Below, one piece after another: positions 52,709-61,478 of a DNA stretch of 64,000 nt. The notes beneath the pieces are model-generated. The model saw nothing but the letters and a program-made list of their open reading frames with translations. It ran no database searches and was not told where the DNA came from. Source of the stretch: Saccharothrix deserti (GTDB taxonomy: Bacteria > Actinomycetota > Actinomycetes > Mycobacteriales > Pseudonocardiaceae); the NCBI RefSeq assembly GCF_009769385.1, contig NZ_VKAB01000002.1, positions 310,001 to 374,000 of the forward strand, written 5' to 3'. Each line of letters opens with the position of its first letter. Within the stretch, counting starts at the first letter, position 1. A program made the position numbers and the translations under genes.

Positions 52709-53637
52709 ACAGGCGTTCAAGCGTGGCGTTGGTGGCGGTCCTGCTGGCCGGGTGCGCCGCCGAGGCCGACGTGCCGCAGTCGCCGCCGGCGACCGGGCTG
52801 CTCGGCGCGCTGGCGGGCGCTCGGGCCACCGACGAGTCGTCCGTGCTGGTCGAGTACGGCGACGTGGCGGCCGTCCGGGCGCTCCTGGTGAAGGACGCCG
52901 GGCGCTTCGGCCCCTTGCAGGGCTACGGGTATTCGGACCTCTTCGGGCGCAGCCGGGTATTGCCGGATCTGCTCGGGTTCGACCCGACGCTGGCCACGAC
53001 GGCGCTGCGGGTCGGGCAGCCGCCGACGTGGGCCGCCGTGCTGCGCATGGACGTCGACGTGGCGGCGGTGGACGCCAAGCTCGCCGCGCTGGGCGGTCGA
53101 CGTGCCGATTCGGGCACCTGGACCACCGCCGGCGACGGCGAGCCGAAGTCGGACGGCCCGTTGGCGCGGGCCGGGATCGTGACCGGGTTCCAGCAGGTCC
53201 GCGTGGAGGCGGGCGCGGTGACCCACTCCCCCACCGGCGAGGCGTTGAAGTGGATCACCGAGCCCTCGGGTGACGGGTCGCTGGCCGCGGACCCCATGAT
53301 CGGGGAGCTGGCGCGGTGCCTGGGCGAGGTGTCGGCGGCGTTGATCAGCAAGCCGAAGAGCGGGCTGCCGGTGGCGGCGGGCGTGCGCACGACCCCGGCG
53401 GGTGAGGCCACCGAAGTCGTGTGCGTGCCCGACGAGAACCCCAACGCCCTCATGGACCGCGTGCGGACCAACCTCGAAGCCGCGCCCTGGTCGGCGACCC
53501 TGCCCGGTGCGACGGCCGACCAGCCCGCCGACCAGACCGGCGTGGTGCGGGTGCTCGCGCCGACCGCACCGGACGCGAGGATCGGCCGGGTGCTCGGGTC
53601 GTTGCAGCGCGGTGAGCTGACGACGTTGTTCAGCTAG
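52705..53637 (+). CDS. Lipoprotein of unknown function coupled to PARG gene
   Basis: A 310-residue exported lipoprotein. The signal VNRRSSVALVAVLLAGC has the lipidated Cys at residue 17. The mature part has no family I recognise: repeated alpha/beta segments such as LVEYGDVAAVRALLVKDAGRFG, VLRMDVDVAAVDAKLAALGG and IGRVLGSLQRGELTTLFS suggest a two-lobed domain. The GTG overlaps the PARG stop (GTGA). It converges with the ABC permease gene, overlapping it by 8 bases. Confidence 0.75.
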   Translation: MNRRSSVALVAVLLAGCAAEADVPQSPPATGLLGALAGARATDESSVLVEYGDVAAVRALLVKDAGRFGPLQGYGYSDLFGRSRVLPDLLGFDPTLATTALRVGQPPTWAAVLRMDVDVAAVDAKLAALGGRRADSGTWTTAGDGEPKSDGPLARAGIVTGFQQVRVEAGAVTHSPTGEALKWITEPSGDGSLAADPMIGELARCLGEVSAALISKPKSGLPVAAGVRTTPAGEATEVVCVPDENPNALMDRVRTNLEAAPWSATLPGATADQPADQTGVVRVLAPTAPDARIGRVLGSLQRGELTTLFS

Positions 53638-54477
53638 GCCTTTGCGCCACCTGCTCCCGGCGCGCCGCGACCGAGGAGCCCGATTCACGGCGTGCCATGC
53701 GGCGCAACACCACGGGCGCCAGCGCGAAGCCGACGACGGCCCAGGCGCCGAGCGCGACCACGGTTTCCAGGTGCCGCCACGAGCCGCCGATCTCCGCCGC
53801 CGCGAGGGCGTCCGGCAGCAGGGCCGACCGGAGGCCGAGTCCCAGCCAGTACATCGGGAACGCCTGGCCGATCCACTGCAACCACCCCGGCAGCGCGGTG
53901 ATCGGGTAGAACACGCCCGACACCACCACCATGCCCATGATCAGCAGGGTGACGAAGCCGAGGCTCTGGGTGTTGCCGAACAACGCGCCCAGGATCGTCC
54001 CGATCGGCAGGATCGCGAGCAGGCCGAGCACCAGCACCCAGCTCAGCGTCAGCCACGTCGACACCCGGCCCGGTTCCAGGCCGTCGAACACGAGCACCGC
54101 CGGGACCAGCACGAGCACCAGCAGGGCGGTCGTCACCGCCGCCTTGCCGAGCACCTTGCCGACGACGTAGGCGAACACGCCGTTCGGGGTGGCCTTCGCG
54201 CGCAGCAGCGTGCCGTCCTCGCGGTCCATGGTCAGCGCCAGCGCCAACCCCATCAGGCCGGTGAACACGGCGTGCATCGCGAGGATGCCGGGCACCGCCT
54301 GCGCGCCCAGCGGGAAGTCGACACCCGGCACCGAGCCGTCGCCGAACGCGTACATCACGACCAGCGCCACCACCGGCAGCCACAGCCAGCCCATCAGCTC
54401 GCCGGCGTTGGTCATGGTCTGGCCGAACTCGATCCGCCCACGCCGCACGCCGGCGCGCACGGCCACCGCCCGGGGGT

Positions 54478-54481
<4 letters not shown>
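53630..54481 (-). CDS. ABC-2 type transporter permease
   Basis: A 283-residue permease of the ABC-2 class with six membrane helices (from ELMGWLWLPVVALVVMYAFG to VVALGAWAVVGFALAPVVLRR). It contains the typical cytoplasmic loop DREDGTLLRAKATPNGVFAYVVGKVLG and the conserved FPMYWLGLGLRS. The GTG overlaps the ATPase stop by 4 bases. With the ATPase it forms an exporter of the DrrAB type, often used for drugs or lipids. The neighbouring tandem-MerR regulator and its operators suggest drug-induced expression. Confidence 0.9.
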
Positions 54482-55371
<890 letters not shown>

Positions 55372-55373
55372 GC

Positions 55374-55471
55374 CTTCAACCGTATCGTTGAAGTTCGTTG
55401 TTGAGACTTTTCGGGAATCTCCTCCGGCCCAGCTGGGTAGACTGCCTCGCAACCTTCAAATTCGGTTGAAG
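55374..55471. promoter_or_regulatory. Two matching operators for the tandem-MerR regulator
   Basis: CTTCAAC-N6-GTTGAAG at 55374-55393 is a perfect 7-bp inverted repeat, just upstream of the ABC operon start. CTTCAA-N6-TTGAAG at 55454-55471 is a second copy, 26 bases upstream of the regulator's GTG. Same half-site, same spacer length, centres 79 bp apart: one regulator should control both divergent units. Confidence 0.82.
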
Positions 55472-55496
55472 TCGACTGCCTACCGGGGGTGCCGTC

Positions 55497-56186
55497 GTGC
55501 AACTGCGTCCAGTGGACCTCGCACGGGTGGCGGGCATCTCGGCCCAGCAGGTGCGCAACTACCTGGACGCGGGGGTCCTCCCGCCGGCCGAACGGTCCCC
55601 GGCGGGTTACCGGATGTTCGACGAACGGCACCGGCAGGCATTGGTGACGTACCGGGCGCTGGGTCGGGGTTACGGGTGGGACGCGGCCAGGTCCATCATG
55701 CGCGCGATCCACGCCGGCTCGCCGGCCCTGGCGCTGGCGCGGATCGATGCGGTGCACGCGGCAGTGCACGAGCAGCGGCAGGCGTTGCGGGCCACGGCCG
55801 AGGCGCTGGAGGCGGTCGCCGGACACCCACCGGACACCGTGCCGCGAACCGGTCTGCGGGTAGGGGAACTGGCCGCCCGGCTGGGCATCCGCCCGTCGGC
55901 GCTCCGGGTGTGGGAGACCGCCGGCCTGCTGGCCCCCAAACGCGACACGGACCACCACCGCCGCTACGGCCCGACCGACGTCCGCGACGCACGCCTGGTG
56001 GCCACACTCCGGCAAAGCCGGTACCCGCTGCCCGTGATCAAGCCGATCATGGACCAATTCCGCAGCTCGGGCGGCACCGAAGCGCTGCGGGACGCCATCA
56101 CCGCCCGAGAAGCCGACCTGACCCGCCAAGCGATGGCGATGCTCGAAGCCGCCACCGCCCTGCACGGCTACCTGCCCCGGGACTGA
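55497..56186 (+). CDS. TioE-like regulator with two MerR DNA-binding domains
   Basis: A 229-residue protein with two MerR-type winged helices in one chain. The first spans residues ~4-75 (VDLARVAGISAQQVRNYLDAGVLPPAERSPAGYRMFDERHRQAL) and the second ~118-185 (LRVGELAARLGIRPSALRVWETAGLLAPKRD, RRYGPTDVRDARLV). A helical linker and a C-terminal helix (~195-225) surround them. It resembles the TioE family of actinomycete regulators. The divergent drug-type ABC exporter is the obvious target. The GTG is preceded by GGGGGTGCC. Its 3' end overlaps the convergent serine hydrolase gene by 19 bases. Confidence 0.87.
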   Translation: MQLRPVDLARVAGISAQQVRNYLDAGVLPPAERSPAGYRMFDERHRQALVTYRALGRGYGWDAARSIMRAIHAGSPALALARIDAVHAAVHEQRQALRATAEALEAVAGHPPDTVPRTGLRVGELAARLGIRPSALRVWETAGLLAPKRDTDHHRRYGPTDVRDARLVATLRQSRYPLPVIKPIMDQFRSSGGTEALRDAITAREADLTRQAMAMLEAATALHGYLPRD

Positions 56187-57622
56187 CCGGTCGTCCCGGT
56201 CGCCGAGCGCAAGCGGATCAGGCGGGCGATCGCGGTCGTCGTGCCGGACAGTGCCAGTAAGAGGAGGGTGATCGTCAGTGGTGCCGCGAAGTAGGTCAGT
56301 TGGGCCCAGGTCACGGTGCGGCCGTTCACCACGATCGAGATCAGGTCCGGGTAGGCCGCGAACACGGCCGCCGGCAGGAGTAACGGGACGAAACGCGGGG
56401 CGACCCGCCACGGCGCCGCGCCGGCACGGCGTCGTGCCCACCGCTGTGAACGCCACACGCCCAGGACGCCGAGTCCCACGGCTGCCAACGCGATCAGGCC
56501 GAGCACCAGTTCGACGAGCTGTCGGCCGCCGCCGACCTCGTCCGGTTGCCGTCCCTGGCTCAGCGCGACCAGCCCGTTGAGGATGTCGTACGTGTCGTCG
56601 TGCAACGACGCGCTGTTGGTCATGACCGCGACCCCGTACCCACTGCCGGGCACGACGGCCTGCACCGCCGCGTAGGTGAACAGGTTCCCGGGGTGCACCA
56701 GCATCTCCACGCCACCCGGGCCCTCGTCCGGCATCCAGCCCATGGCGTAGTCGTCCACAGTGGACGATGTGTGCATGGTTCGCAGGCCCTCCGGCGACAC
56801 GAGCTGCGCACCGTTGCCGGTCTGGCTGATCAGCCACTTGCCCATGTCCGCGGCCGTGGTGATGACTCCGCCGCCGCCGCTGGAGTCCAGGAAGCCGGGC
56901 AGCTCGCGTCTGGAGAGCCAGGCGCCGAACACCGAGTTGTAGCCGTCGGCCGGTGCGATCTCCTGTGAGGACACCGTGCTGCGCGACATGCCCAGCGGGC
57001 CGAAGACCCGGTCCTTCAGGTACTCGCCGAAGGATCGGCCGCTCGCCACCTCCACCAGGCGGGCGGCCAGGTCGTAGTTGACGTTGCAGTACTCGTAGCG
57101 GGTCCCGGGGTCGGCGGCCAGCGACGCGGAACCCAGTCCGGCGGTGTACTCGGCGAGCGATGTCGCGTCCTCCAGGGCCGTCACGTCGATCGTGGTGTCG
57201 GAGAAGCCCGACGTCTGGTTCAGCAGGTGCCGGACCGTGACGTTCTCGTGGCGGGAGTCGGCCATGGTGAAGCCCGGTAACTGGTCGACGACCGGGGCGT
57301 CGAGCGTGATCCGGCCGTCCTCGACCAGGGTCATCACCGCCATGGCGGTGAACGACTTGCTGACCGAGGCGATCCGCATCGGTGTGTCCGCCGTGACGGG
57401 GGCGCCCGAGGAGTCGTGGCCGTAGCCGGCGGCGTGGACGAGTCGGTCGCCCTTGGTCACCACCACCGACAGACCGGGCAGTCCGGTGCCGTGCACGGCT
57501 TCGGCCATGTAGTCGTCGATGCTGGTCGGGGTCGGTTCGGCGTGGGCGGCCGGGTGCGGGGCAAGCGTTGCCGCGACGGCGATCACGACGCCGGCCAGCG
57601 GGCCGAGCAGGGTGGCTTTCAT
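56168..57622 (-). CDS. Secreted/membrane serine hydrolase (class C beta-lactamase-like)
   Basis: A 484-residue protein of the penicillin-binding/class C beta-lactamase fold (Beta-lactamase family). A signal peptide (ends HAEPTPT, ~residue 29) leads into the hydrolase domain (~30-350), with nucleophile Ser86 in SVSK (SxxK, residues 86-89), Tyr in YEYCNVNY (the YxN motif) and HPGNLFTYAAVQ for the third motif. The C-terminus adds four hydrophobic helices (~370-475), making it membrane-anchored with the active domain outside. Likely a D-aminopeptidase or esterase of cell-wall or lipid substrates; the physiological target is unknown. Confidence 0.88.
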   Translation of the reverse strand: MKATLLGPLAGVVIAVAATLAPHPAAHAEPTPTSIDDYMAEAVHGTGLPGLSVVVTKGDRLVHAAGYGHDSSGAPVTADTPMRIASVSKSFTAMAVMTLVEDGRITLDAPVVDQLPGFTMADSRHENVTVRHLLNQTSGFSDTTIDVTALEDATSLAEYTAGLGSASLAADPGTRYEYCNVNYDLAARLVEVASGRSFGEYLKDRVFGPLGMSRSTVSSQEIAPADGYNSVFGAWLSRRELPGFLDSSGGGGVITTAADMGKWLISQTGNGAQLVSPEGLRTMHTSSTVDDYAMGWMPDEGPGGVEMLVHPGNLFTYAAVQAVVPGSGYGVAVMTNSASLHDDTYDILNGLVALSQGRQPDEVGGGRQLVELVLGLIALAAVGLGVLGVWRSQRWARRRAGAAPWRVAPRFVPLLLPAAVFAAYPDLISIVVNGRTVTWAQLTYFAAPLTITLLLLALSGTTTAIARLIRLRSATGTTGQSRGR

Positions 57623-57715
57623 GGTTGTGAATCTAGGAATCGGTGCGGTGCCGGGACATCTGGCGATCGGCCAGAGTCACCCTTGACGAAAGTCATAGAC
57701 GGGACTTGGCGACCG

Positions 57716-58483
57716 TCAGGGTTTGACGATCCGGTGGAACTCCGCGCCGGCGATCAGCCGGGTCCCGCCCGCCGGGTGGTCCTCACGGAGACCGCGCAGC
57801 ACCCGGCTGCGGAAATCGGTGCGGTCCGCGGGGTCCAGCGCGTCGTACAGCCAACGGTTGCCGTGCGACATCAGCCACGCCCAGTGCGCCTCGGGCCCGT
57901 CGATCGGCAACGACACTTCGGTGGTGGTGCGGGAGACGTGGTGCAGGCCCGCACGATCGGCGCGGGATTCCCACGTCACCGGCTCGTACGGCGTCGAGTC
58001 GCGGACCCGGCGCGCGAACTCGTCCACGATCCTCCCGTACGCCGCCCACCAGCCGGCGTCCGCGCTGGGGCCCGGCACCGAGAACGCGAACACCCCACCG
58101 GGCTTGAGCACCCGCGCCACCTCGGCGAACGCCGCGTCGGCATCGGGCAGGACGTGCACGAGAAAACCGCTGAGCACCACGTCGAACGACGCGTCGGGCA
58201 GGTCGAGGTCCTGGGCGTCCAGCAGCCGCGCGGGCACTTCGGGCACGGCTTCGCGCAGCGCGTCGAGCATCGCCGTCGACACGTCACCCGCCACCACCGA
58301 ACAGCCCGCCCGGACGAGCGCCGCGGTCACCGCGCCCCGTCCCGCGCCCAGGTCGAGCACCCGTGCACCGCGCGCCGGGCCCACCCACTCGACCAGCCGG
58401 TGGCCGAACGTGGCGAAGAACGGCACCGAGCGGTCGTAGTCGGCGGCTACCCGGTCGAACAGCTCGGCACCGAAATCGGTCAC
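57716..58483 (-). CDS. Class I SAM-dependent methyltransferase
   Basis: A 255-residue cytoplasmic methyltransferase. Motif I is VLDLGAGRGAVTAALV, followed by VVAGDVSTAMLDAL, then LDLPDASFDVVLSGFLVHVLPD (motif II/III region) and ARVLKPGGVFAFSVPG. The C-terminal part is unremarkable. The substrate cannot be deduced; UbiE/small-molecule type is likely. The GTG is 35 bases upstream in the transcript from no partner; it follows the damaged GH92 gene on the same strand with a 9-base gap. Confidence 0.9.
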   Translation of the reverse strand: MTDFGAELFDRVAADYDRSVPFFATFGHRLVEWVGPARGARVLDLGAGRGAVTAALVRAGCSVVAGDVSTAMLDALREAVPEVPARLLDAQDLDLPDASFDVVLSGFLVHVLPDADAAFAEVARVLKPGGVFAFSVPGPSADAGWWAAYGRIVDEFARRVRDSTPYEPVTWESRADRAGLHHVSRTTTEVSLPIDGPEAHWAWLMSHGNRWLYDALDPADRTDFRSRVLRGLREDHPAGGTRLIAGAEFHRIVKP

Positions 58484-58492
58484 GTCCGGAGG

Positions 58493-59448
58493 CTAGGGCG
58501 CGGTCCCGCCGAGGGCGAACGGTTTTGCCGGGGGCACGTGGTCGACGGGCAGGTCCGTGGTGCCCCACGACGTGTCGGGGGTTGCGGCGACGTCCACGAC
58601 CAGGTCACCGCCGTGGGTCACGAACCGCTCCGACAGCCACGACTTGCCGTGCGCGCGACCGTCGAGCGTCACGCCGTGCACGTAGACGTTGGAAGGCGAC
58701 GCGCCGGGCGCGCTGACGGTGATGGTCGGCGCGCCGTCCCGGTTGATCCTGGCCTTGGGGGACATCGGGCTCGACAACAGCAGTTCCGCCCGGCTCGGCG
58801 TCTGCGGGTACACACCCAGCGCGGCGAACACGTACCACGCCGACATGGTGCCGAGATCGTCGTTGCCGGGCAGCCCGTTCGGACCGGTCCGGTAGACCTC
58901 GGAGGCGATCCCCGGTTCGAGCAGGGCGAGGAGCTGGGTGTGGGCGCGGTACTGGTCCCAGCCGGAGAAGTTGCCGTACTGGGCGCGTTGGCCGCGTTCC
59001 AGGCGGTGGACCCGGCGGTCGCTGCCGAGGTAGGTGCCGTCCACGTCGCTGGTCACGTTGGGTTGCAGGAACGCGTGGTAGAGGGCGGTGTAGAAGGTGG
59101 TGCGCCGCGCGTCCGTGCCGCCGGAGACCTCGACCGCGCGCAGCTGCCGCGCCCACTCGCGGCGGGCGTCGGCGGCGATGTCCTCCACGCCGTCGTGCGG
59201 GCGGATCTCGCGGTCCAGGTTGCGCCTGGCCGCCGAGGCGCTGGTGTACGAGATGCCGACGCGCACGCGCACGTCGTCGTCCTGGGAGGTGTCGAACGTG
59301 ACGTAGCCGCCGGACCCGCCAGCAGAACGACCGCCAACCCCGCCGTGACCACGCGCACCGCGTCCCCCACCCGTCGACTGCCCAACGGTCTACCGAAAGG
59401 GACCCGCCGACCGGAAGCCTCGACGCGCTTTCTGTCCGCTGTTGTCAT
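58493..59448 (-). pseudogene. GH92 alpha-mannosidase gene with two internal deletions
   Basis: GH92 enzymes are ~750-1000-residue secreted exo-alpha-mannosidases. Here the start is preserved (ATG 59448; a signal-like stretch VRVVTAGLAVVLLAGPA), but ~250 residues of the N-terminal beta domain are missing. After a frame change the sequence resumes at YVTFDTSQDDDVRVRVGISY and runs through SGWDQYRAHTQLLALLEPG. There a second gap, in frame, joins IASE to VYRTGPNGLPGNDDLGTMSAWYVFAALG, losing ~300 residues of the (alpha/alpha)6 domain including part of the catalytic centre. The C-terminal module follows to 58493. A 259-codon frame stays open but cannot be a working enzyme. Confidence 0.82.
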
Positions 59449-59500
59449 GGGAGCGCTCTCGAATGCGTTGACCCCGCGCGGTACGGTGTGAAGCACACCG
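59449..59500. promoter_or_regulatory. Putative LacI/CebR-type operator and second inverted repeat
   Basis: GGGAGCGCTCTC (59449-59460) contains the palindrome GAGCGCTC, close to the TGGGAGCGCTCCCA operator of LacI-family sugar regulators in actinomycetes, and abuts the GH92 start codon. CGGTGTG-N3-CACACCG (59484-59500) is a second perfect inverted repeat in the same divergent GH92/GH6 region. Confidence 0.55.
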
Positions 59501-59539
59501 CCTCCCTCACATCGTTGTGATCACCGGAGGTAGCAGTTC

Positions 59540-60865
59540 ATGAGGTTCCTCATACGCGTCGGCCACCTGCTCACGGCGGTCGCACTGGCCGCCGGTCCGG
59601 CGGTCGGCACCGCGGAAGGCACGCCGACACGACGCGTGGACAACCCGTACCTGGGCGCCCGCGCCTACGTGAACCCGGAGTGGTCCTCGCACGCCGCCGC
59701 CGAACCGGGCGGTGCGGCCGTCGCCGGGCAGCCGACCGGCGTGTGGCTGCACAACATCGCGTCCCTCCACGGCTGGCACGGCCGGATGACCCTGCGCGCG
59801 CACCTGGACGAAGCCCTTCGCCAGAACGCCGACGTGATCCAGCTGGTGCTCTACGACCTGCCCGGCCGGGACTGCGGTCGGCTGTCCAGCAACGGCGAGC
59901 TGGGACCGGGCGAGCTGGCGCGTTACCAGCGGGAGTTCATCGACCCCGTCGCCTCGACCCTGGCCGACCCGGCGTACGCGCGGCTGCGGATCGTCGCGGT
60001 CGTGGAGCCCAACTCGTTGCCGTTCCTCGTCACGCACACCCAGCCGCGCCCGTGGGCCACCCCCCTGTGCGAGACGGTCAAGGCGAACGGCGCCTACGTC
60101 GAGGGCATCGGGTACGCGCTGGCGAAGCTGGGTGCGATCCCGAACGTGTACAACTACCTGGACATCGGCCACCACGGCAACATCGGCTGGGACGAAGACC
60201 GCCTGCCCACGCGGGACCTGCTGCTGAGGGCGGCGAACGCGGGCGGCAGCACGACGGCGAACGTGCACGGTTTCATCGCCAACACCGCCGACTACTCGGT
60301 GCTGCGCGAGGAGTTCATCGTCAAGGACGTCATCGCCGGCCAGCCGATCCTGCAGACCAGGTGGGTGGACTGGAACCCGTTCATCGACGAGCTGTCCTTT
60401 GTGGAGGTCTTCCGGCAGGAGCTGGTCGCGGCGGGCTTCCACCCGCGCGTCGGCGTGCTGATCGACACCTCCCGCAACGGTTGGGGCGGTCCGAACCGGC
60501 CGACCGGCCCCGGCCCGGAGACCCACGCGGAGGCGTACGTGGAGGGCGGCCGGATCGACCGCAGGCTGCGGATCACCAACTGGTGCAACCAGACCGGCAC
60601 CGGTCTCGGCGAACGGCCGGTCGCGGCGCCGGCGCGCGGCGTCGACGCGTACGTGTGGATGAAGCCGCCGGGGGAGTCGGACGGCGCGAGCATCCCGTTG
60701 CCGATCGAGGACGAGGTCCACAACCGGATGTGCGACCCGCTGTACGAGGGTTGGCCGGGCGCGACCCCGAAACCGACCGGTGCGTGGCCGGACTCCCCAC
60801 CGGCCCGGTACTGGCACTCGGCGCAGTTCCGGGAACTGCTGCGCAACGCCCACCCACCGCTGTAA
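59540..60865 (+). CDS. Secreted GH6 family glycoside hydrolase
   Basis: A 441-residue exported GH6 enzyme (beta-1,4-glucan cellobiohydrolase/endoglucanase family). The signal peptide is residues ~1-25 (ends GPAVGTAEG). The catalytic domain has the acid motif LVLYDLPGRDCGRL (Asp in GRDC), the block VAVVEPNSLPFLVTHT, YALAKLGAIPNVYNYLDIGHHG, TRWVDWNPFIDELSF, GVLIDTSRNGWGG and VWMKPPGESDG with the probable second carboxylate. No cellulose-binding module is attached. In most GH6 proteins I recall, EPNSLP reads E(P/I)DSL, so one of the active-site aspartates appears replaced by Asn. The ATG has GGAGG upstream; the GH92 pseudogene is divergent. Confidence 0.88.
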   Translation: MRFLIRVGHLLTAVALAAGPAVGTAEGTPTRRVDNPYLGARAYVNPEWSSHAAAEPGGAAVAGQPTGVWLHNIASLHGWHGRMTLRAHLDEALRQNADVIQLVLYDLPGRDCGRLSSNGELGPGELARYQREFIDPVASTLADPAYARLRIVAVVEPNSLPFLVTHTQPRPWATPLCETVKANGAYVEGIGYALAKLGAIPNVYNYLDIGHHGNIGWDEDRLPTRDLLLRAANAGGSTTANVHGFIANTADYSVLREEFIVKDVIAGQPILQTRWVDWNPFIDELSFVEVFRQELVAAGFHPRVGVLIDTSRNGWGGPNRPTGPGPETHAEAYVEGGRIDRRLRITNWCNQTGTGLGERPVAAPARGVDAYVWMKPPGESDGASIPLPIEDEVHNRMCDPLYEGWPGATPKPTGAWPDSPPARYWHSAQFRELLRNAHPPL

Positions 60866-60877
60866 CCAGGTTTCTTG

Positions 60878-60888
60878 CGGATAATCCG
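60878..60888. promoter_or_regulatory. Putative MarR operator
   Basis: CGGATAATCCG is a perfect 11-bp palindrome 28 bases before the MarR ATG. A related half sequence (TATCCGCTA) occurs at about 61434-61442, in front of the MFS gene, which suggests one repressor for both. Confidence 0.5.
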
Positions 60889-60916
60889 GTGTTGTCCCGG
60901 TAGCTAGACTGGGGCC

Positions 60917-61405
60917 ATGTCCGCCATGGCCCCAGCCCGCACCGAATCCGACCTGTCGTTCCTCCTCGAACACTCGGCGCACGTGCTGCGCACCCGGATG
61001 GCGGCGGCGCTGGCCGAGATCGGCCTGACGGCGCGCATGCACTGCGTGCTCGTCCACGCCCTCGAAGGGGAGCGCACGCAGATCCAGTTGGCCGAGGTCG
61101 GCGACATGGACAAGACCACGATGGTGGTCACGGTCGACGCGCTGGAGAAGGCGGGTCTGGCCGAGCGCCGGCAGTCCACCACCGACCGGCGGGCCCGGAT
61201 CATCGCCGTCACCGAGAAGGGCGCGGAGCTGGCGAAACGCAGCCAGGAGATCGTGGACGGCGTGCACCGGGCGGCGCTGGAGTCGCTGCCGAAGAAAGAT
61301 CGCGACGCCCTCCTGCACGCGATGAACCTGCTGGTCACCGGCCATTTGGCCACTCCCGTCGCGGGGTTCCAGGTCGCCCGACGGGTGCGCGAGAGCACCA
61401 GGTAA
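60917..61405 (+). CDS. MarR-family transcriptional regulator
   Basis: A 162-residue winged-helix MarR repressor: LSFLLEHSAHVLRTRMAAALAEIGLTARMHCVL, IQLAEVGDMDKTTMVVTVDALEKAGLAERRQSTTDRRARIIAVTEKG, then the dimerisation helices. The D-R-R-A-R wing is typical. A second in-frame ATG (60926) could be the start. It lies 73 bases upstream of an MFS efflux gene on the same strand, the standard arrangement for a drug-responsive repressor and its pump. Confidence 0.92.
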   Translation: MSAMAPARTESDLSFLLEHSAHVLRTRMAAALAEIGLTARMHCVLVHALEGERTQIQLAEVGDMDKTTMVVTVDALEKAGLAERRQSTTDRRARIIAVTEKGAELAKRSQEIVDGVHRAALESLPKKDRDALLHAMNLLVTGHLATPVAGFQVARRVRESTR

Positions 61406-61478
61406 GCCCGAGAGGGATTGTCTGTAACAAAACTATCCGCTACGGTTCCTCCTGTCGTCGTCGGAACAGGAGAGACCC

